In this document: one piece after another, positions 52,062-56,033 of the stretch | How the letters are laid out: each line of letters opens with the position of its first letter | Position numbering within the stretch: position 1 is the stretch's first letter | Origin: Nitrospira sp. | GTDB lineage: Bacteria > Nitrospirota > Nitrospiria > Nitrospirales > Nitrospiraceae | Length of the DNA: 56,033 bases | Assembly (NCBI GenBank): GCA_030444405.1 | Contig: JARFPM010000028.1 | Location: 1 to 56,033, forward strand | Reading direction: 5' to 3' | Position numbers and translations under genes: made by a program | Notes under the pieces: model-generated | Told to the model about the DNA's origin: nothing | What the model saw: the letters and a program-made list of their open reading frames with translations, nothing else | The model's database searches: none

Positions 52062-53870
52062 CTAAGGCGCCATCGTCTCCGGGGTTACTTCCCAACCTGC
52101 CTCGATGCCACCGGGCAACATCTGGCCGCGGTCTTCGCCGACCTCCGCGTCGATGAGACCGTTGAGTTTGTCGTTCATGGCGATGATAAGTTCGCGATGC
52201 TGTTTGCCGTCCGCCGCGAGATTCTTCATTTCGAGGGGATCGGCTTTGACATCGTACAGCTCGACATCATTGAACTGGTAAAGATGTTCCAAAGTCGTCG
52301 GTCGGTTGTGCTGCTTCGGCGAAAAATAGCGTGCGAACACGTACTGACCGTCGAAGACCATACGCACCGCACCGCGTTTCATCATGTCGGGGATGATGCC
52401 GGCGTCCTTGAGTTGATTTGGTTTCCCGCCCTGCTGGATGTAAGCCACGGCCTTGTGAAGAAAATCCCCGTCGAGGTATGCGAACATGTTGTAGTTGAAC
52501 AGCACACCGTCCCGAACGGCGTTGAGGTCTGCACGTTCCGGGGCAGCCAGCACACCGGAGAAGTCCTTGCCCGGAAGCCCCTTGACGATATTGGCACGCT
52601 TATCCTCCGCCAAGCCGGTCAGCGCCACCAGCGTTGGTGCAAGATCAACATGCGACGTGACGGCGCGGGTTTGCTTGTTACCCGGGTAAGCGGGATGCGC
52701 AACAATCAGCGGCACGTGATTCTGTTCGCGATACGACACCGCACCCTTGGCGTGCAACTGGTGTGCGCCGTCCATGTCCCCGTGGTCCGCCGTTAGAATG
52801 ATAATGGTGCGCTCGGTGAGTCCCGCGGCATCGAGCTCGGCGAGCACAGAGGCGATATTGCGATCGACGTCGCGCAGGCAATTCAGATAGTAGTTGTGCC
52901 GCCGGCGCCAGCGGGGTTCTTCATTTGGGATTTCACCCACGAGCGCATCATGTGATCGCAGGAAGTCGCGGTGCGCCGGTGGACGCCCTGGTGCGTCAAA
53001 TGCTTGTGCATGATTTGCCGGAAGTTGGAAGCGCCATTGCTTGGCGTACAGTGGGTCGTTCGGCTCCCGCACCACATGGGTTAGGGATCGCGGGGCTTGG
53101 TGCGTCGTACCGGGTGCATCGGTATCATAGAACATGACATCATGCGGATTGACCAGGTTGACGGCGAGAAACCACGGCTTCCCTTCGGCCGCCAACTGGC
53201 GTCCCTTGCCGCGTAACCAGCTTCCAGCCATGGCAGCAATCACACTGTCGTGCAGGTAGCCGCCCTGATGGTGCGCGATGATATCGCCTACACCAAGATA
53301 GTCGGAGAAGCCGTAGTCCTCCATTTCCTGAGTGAATATCTTAGTGGGCGTGCCCAGTTTGTTAACAGTCTCGAATTCCTTGGTCAGATGCCACTTGCCT
53401 TTGTATGCGGTGTAGTAACCGGCTTCACGCAACATGTCACCCACGGTGCGAATCTCTGTCGACATGCTGCTGATCCAGGGGAAGTTGGTATTGTCGAACA
53501 TCTTGGTGTGCTGAATATGCTGGCCGGTATAAAGCACCGAGCGGGAAGGTGTACACACGCAGGAACTGATCCGGTGATTGACGAACGTTATGCCCTGTTT
53601 AGTCAAACGTTCATGGGCCGGCAGACTGTAACCTTCCGGCAATTCACCGGATCGAAAGAACCGTTCCTGATCAGTGAGAATAAAGAGGATGTTGTATGGA
53701 CCCGGGCCACGCGCGCCGCCCTGTGTCGACTCACTCGTACCAGGTGTTGCGAACGCCAGGTTGGTTGTGCCGCCAATGGCACCGAGCCCCAATACAGCCG
53801 CGCTGGCGCCGGCAAAGCGCATAAACTCGCGGCGCGAAACTGAGACATTGGAATCATCGTGGTCTTTCAT
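52062..53870 (-). CDS. Tat-exported sulfatase
   Basis: 602 residues from ATG 53870 (AAGGGAGCGGC in front). Twin-arginine signal SRREFMRFAGASAAVLGLGA. Formylglycine signature CTPSRSVLYTGQH with Cys106, which must be converted by a maturase. Other sulfatase blocks: NILFILTDQE, YYTAYKGKWHL, IILTADHGDMDGAHQLHAKG. It hydrolyses sulfate (or phosphonate) esters in the periplasm. No maturase is in the window. Spacing of 80 bp to the SnoaL-like gene suggests one unit. Confidence 0.92.
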   Translation of the reverse strand: MKDHDDSNVSVSRREFMRFAGASAAVLGLGAIGGTTNLAFATPGTSESTQGGARGPGPYNILFILTDQERFFRSGELPEGYSLPAHERLTKQGITFVNHRISSCVCTPSRSVLYTGQHIQHTKMFDNTNFPWISSMSTEIRTVGDMLREAGYYTAYKGKWHLTKEFETVNKLGTPTKIFTQEMEDYGFSDYLGVGDIIAHHQGGYLHDSVIAAMAGSWLRGKGRQLAAEGKPWFLAVNLVNPHDVMFYDTDAPGTTHQAPRSLTHVVREPNDPLYAKQWRFQLPANHAQAFDAPGRPPAHRDFLRSHDALVGEIPNEEPRWRRRHNYYLNCLRDVDRNIASVLAELDAAGLTERTIIILTADHGDMDGAHQLHAKGAVSYREQNHVPLIVAHPAYPGNKQTRAVTSHVDLAPTLVALTGLAEDKRANIVKGLPGKDFSGVLAAPERADLNAVRDGVLFNYNMFAYLDGDFLHKAVAYIQQGGKPNQLKDAGIIPDMMKRGAVRMVFDGQYVFARYFSPKQHNRPTTLEHLYQFNDVELYDVKADPLEMKNLAADGKQHRELIIAMNDKLNGLIDAEVGEDRGQMLPGGIEAGWEVTPETMAP

Positions 53871-53950
53871 GCCGCTCCCTTGGGGTTGATTGTTCTGAGT
53901 AGATGTAGTGCACCGCATAACTATTTTGGTTTCCTTAAGCGCCTGCGTTC

Positions 53951-54583
53951 CTATTGAGCGAGCCCGATCTGCTTCATGAACTCGCCGTTGTCCCAGAAAA
54001 GGTGTTCCTCGAACATTATCCCATCATTATTCCAGTGGCCTATTGTCGCCATCGGGATGCGGTAGGCCTTGCCGGTTGGCTGAATAACCTTGCCGTCCGG
54101 GAGAACCATCGGCTTCGTGAAGGTACCCTCGAGCCAGCCGGTCACGGCGGTCCACTTGCCGTCCGCGGTGCCGAACCGGACCGGATGCTCCTTGATCCGG
54201 TTGTCAGGCGCGAACGTGAACATGTACTTGATGTCCTCGATGTGCTTCTCAATGCCTTTGGTTTGGTGGCCGTCGGGCCAGTGTACTACAACATCCTTCG
54301 TGTGGCTCTTGTGAAGGTCCTGCCACTGTTGGCCAGTGTAGACGCGAAAGTCTAGGTCATCGAAGTTCGCAAGGTTCTTCGCGAGCGCGGGTGGGACTCC
54401 CTCAATCTTTGGAGAGGGCTGATCAACCCTGGTTCCGGGCCAAAGGTCTTTGTCTGCGGCAGTGGCTAGGCTAGTGCCGACCAGCAAGGTGGCGGTAAGG
54501 CTCGCACCAAGAGCGAAATTATAGATACGGGTCCTTTTAGTTGTCATCTTTTCCATCCCTTCTGTTTTGGGTTGTTCGTTCAT
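53951..54583 (-). CDS. exported SnoaL-like protein
   Basis: 210 residues, GGAGGAGAGACTC before the ATG. Signal peptide (FALGASLTATLLVGTSLATA-ADK). The mature part reads as a SnoaL/NTF2-like alpha+beta cone: QWQDLHKSHTKDVVVHWPDG, GIEKHIEDIKYMFTFAPD, WTAVTGWLEGTF and WDNGEFMKQIGL. Family members are cyclases or small-molecule binders. Probably works with or is co-regulated with the sulfatase downstream. Confidence 0.82.
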   Translation of the reverse strand: MNEQPKTEGMEKMTTKRTRIYNFALGASLTATLLVGTSLATAADKDLWPGTRVDQPSPKIEGVPPALAKNLANFDDLDFRVYTGQQWQDLHKSHTKDVVVHWPDGHQTKGIEKHIEDIKYMFTFAPDNRIKEHPVRFGTADGKWTAVTGWLEGTFTKPMVLPDGKVIQPTGKAYRIPMATIGHWNNDGIMFEEHLFWDNGEFMKQIGLAQ

Positions 54584-55118
54584 GAGTCTCTCCTCCTGAT
54601 TGATCGATAAGAAGCGAGGCTACGTTACGTGCAACCTCCTATTCGCCTTTGTTTCGTCCCCAATATGATGATTAACTGTTCATCGATTTCACGCCCAACT
54701 ACTGGGTATGCTGACCGGCCTAGTACGCACTGACAGACTGCGTGAAGGTGCAAGATACTTGCGCATGATCAATGGCTTGTCAAGGATCATCCAATCGCTG
54801 CGTTGGCGTGCTATACCGATCAGCGTACTTTCGTTATAGCTGCCAGCTGCGACGGCTCGGAACCTCAGTCTGTGCGTTATGCGAGCGACAAGATGGGAAA
54901 GCCCCGCGATCAAAACCCTTTAGTCGTGAATCATGGAAAGGAGACCCGCAACGCTCGCCAAAATGGATAGGATACAAAGCTGCCCCGCACGTAGGATTGT
55001 GGACTCACAGGAAGAGGGTGCTCCTGCGCCGCTTGAGCGGCGCGGAGCACCAGGATCCCGTTTCTGTAACACGGGGGCCAAAGGATACATAGAGTTTCTC
55101 TCGTCGCGGACGAAGGTC
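54584..55118. other. intergenic with a GC-rich hairpin
   Basis: No supported gene. At 55020-55048, GCTCCT-GCGCCGC-TTGA-GCGGCGC-GGAGC forms a long hairpin with one unpaired base. It lies upstream of the replication gene remnant and could be part of an origin or packaging signal, but this is a guess. Confidence 0.4.
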
Positions 55119-55148
55119 TTGACACGATGTATAGCGTACGGATATAAA
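55119..55148 (+). promoter_or_regulatory. sigma-70 promoter for the replication-gene unit
   Basis: TTGACA at 55119-55124, an 18-base spacer and TATAAA at 55143-55148, very close to consensus. The transcript would start near 55155, about 20 bases before the first frame of the next gene. Confidence 0.75.
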
Positions 55149-55174
55149 CACGTATCTATAACTGAGGGATATAA

Positions 55175-55462
55175 ATTAGCCCAAAGCCAAAGAGCGCGCC
55201 CCATCGGGTCCTGTTGTCAATGCCTACAGAGTTGTACGAGACGGTCACAAGATTGGCTCGGGCCATGGATAAACCACGTGCAGAAGTGATTCGGGAGCTC
55301 CTGGCCGAACAACAGCCCATCCTGGACATGATGGCGACGACTTTCGAGCAAGCGAAGGCGGGGCATAAAGAACAGGCTGCCAGGGGGTTACAGAGGCTCA
55401 CTGGAGAGGCGTTAAAGGGGTTAGGGGAAGTGATGGCTCCGGCCAAGAGGCGAAAGAAGTAG
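55175..55462 (+). CDS. small ribbon-helix-helix-like protein, apparent ATT start
   Basis: Up to 95 residues. The frame opens at ATT 55175 right after GAGGG and an upstream TAA; the codons from there (SPKPKSAPHRVLLSMPTELY) match the start of phage/plasmid RHH proteins, so ATT or the TTG at 55214 must be used. SMPTELYETVTRLARAMDKP then AEVIRELLAEQ is a ribbon-helix-helix pattern, followed by a helical basic tail. It probably controls the promoter just upstream. It precedes the Rep gene by 6 bp. Confidence 0.65.
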   Translation: MSPKPKSAPHRVLLSMPTELYETVTRLARAMDKPRAEVIRELLAEQQPILDMMATTFEQAKAGHKEQAARGLQRLTGEALKGLGEVMAPAKRRKK

Positions 55463-55468
55463 CAGGCG

Positions 55469-55915
55469 ATGGCAGGTGATGCACCCAAACTGCTCTTGCA
55501 CGGCATTGATACCATCCAATGTGCCTATTACCTTGGCCCTCCTTCGACGAAACATCTCAATTTCGCGAAGCTCGCGGTGATCAAGGAGCAACTCCGGATG
55601 AACAAAAGCCGTGAACCTCGCGCGGTCACATTAGGCGGGACCGAGTTTTTCCTCCAGCCCTACGGGAGCAGTTCAGGCTATCCCTTCGTGCTTACCAACG
55701 AGGACTTCAAGATTGAACTGGGAGAGTTTAACCATCCGTCCTGCTTCGTGACCTTCCGCAGCCAAGGCCTCTGGCGGCCATCGGCAGCTGTCCTCCATGG
55801 CAAGTTTCTGACTTGGGCAATCGGGATCGGATGTGAGGTGCAGCACCCAGAAACCCTCTCACGCGTGGATTTCTGCTTCGATTACTCCCTAGGAGCCTGT
55901 CCGACATTGCCCTGA
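55469..55915 (+). pseudogene. phage/plasmid replication initiator, truncated
   Basis: 148 residues that follow the N-terminal part of the Rep_trans/filamentous-phage initiator family: LLLHGIDTIQCAYYL, FFLQPYGSSSGYPFVL, FKIELGEFNHPSCFVTFRSQ and LSRVDFCFDYSL. The family continues for 200 or more residues after the DFxFDY motif. Here the pattern is lost at once and a TGA follows. The nicking and later motifs are missing, so it is probably inactive, unless a frameshift restores them past the window. Confidence 0.7.
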
Positions 55916-56033
55916 GCGAACCAGAATAACCAGAATCGTGGCCGAGGAGGCGGGGCGAGCTCAGCGGTGCATGGCTTGACCCGGTTTCCTCATGTTATCT
56001 CAGTCCTCTCCGGGTTACCTTCCGACTGCCGCT
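55916..56033. other. window end, nothing supported
   Basis: 118 bases with no continuing Rep-like frame seen. Too short for further calls. Confidence 0.3.

Noticed and set aside
51924-52796. 290-codon plus-strand open frame opposite the sulfatase
   Set aside because: Antisense shadow; the sulfatase motifs on the other strand are unambiguous.

Overview
The window looks like a stretch of a Nitrospira chromosome (phylum Nitrospirota). The strongest reason is a complete UBact-type bacterial proteasome locus at about 42-48.7 kb (ARC/Mpa ATPase, Dop, the ubiquitin-like tag UBact, PrcB, PrcA, PafA). A tag ending in -RTGE is typical of that phylum. Weaker support comes from the single-RRM glycine-rich protein, the CsbD-like stress protein, the many small unclassified proteins and the degraded intergenic repeats. 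The genus call is inference from gene content; no search was run.

Layout. 0-3.8 kb is ordinary chromosome: the 3' end of a c-type cytochrome, a UbiA-type prenyltransferase, and a large lipoprotein with a caspase-like domain whose catalytic His and Cys are replaced. A tRNA-Thr(CGT) follows at 3.8 kb. Its 3' half is repeated exactly (48 bp) at 8.9 kb and in worn form at 10.3 kb. The interval between looks like one or two decayed tRNA-targeted islands with no visible integrase. It carries a MITE-like element, an Hcp fragment, an HD hydrolase, an N-formylglutamate amidohydrolase-like gene and a toxin/antitoxin cluster. 9-19 kb holds small Nitrospira-type proteins, a LuxR-type regulator, a 41-residue membrane peptide, CsbD and RRM proteins, a nuclease and an OmpA-domain protein.

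19-26.5 kb is a second accessory zone. Toxin-antitoxin genes, single genes and decayed gene ends alternate with about 90-120 bp segments whose ends form inverted pairs resembling integron attC core sites. In two genes the stop codon lies inside a GCCTAAC core. It reads like a decayed cassette array without an integrase, mixed with REP-associated transposase debris.

26.7-34 kb carries envelope proteins: a coiled-coil OmpA protein with about ten 21-residue repeats, a Sel1-repeat protein, two lipoproteins and a secreted protein. 34-39 kb (minus strand) is a probable five-gene operon ending in a CHASE2/sigma-54 activator. 39.5-48.7 kb (plus strand) is a tightly packed nine-gene run: HD protein, YjbQ, HtrA/DegP-like protease, then the proteasome genes. 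In it ARC unfolds substrates, PafA is the likely ligase attaching UBact, Dop the likely deconjugase, and PrcA/PrcB form the chamber. 49-54.6 kb has a membrane protein, a YheT-type hydrolase, a class II aldolase-like gene, and a Tat-exported sulfatase paired with a SnoaL-like protein. The right edge (55.1-55.9 kb) holds a clear sigma-70 promoter, a small DNA-binding-like protein and a truncated phage/plasmid replication initiator, probably the start of a small integrated phage or plasmid.

Pseudogenes and gene ends are frequent in the 4-10 kb and 19-26.5 kb zones and rare in the 34-49 kb core.
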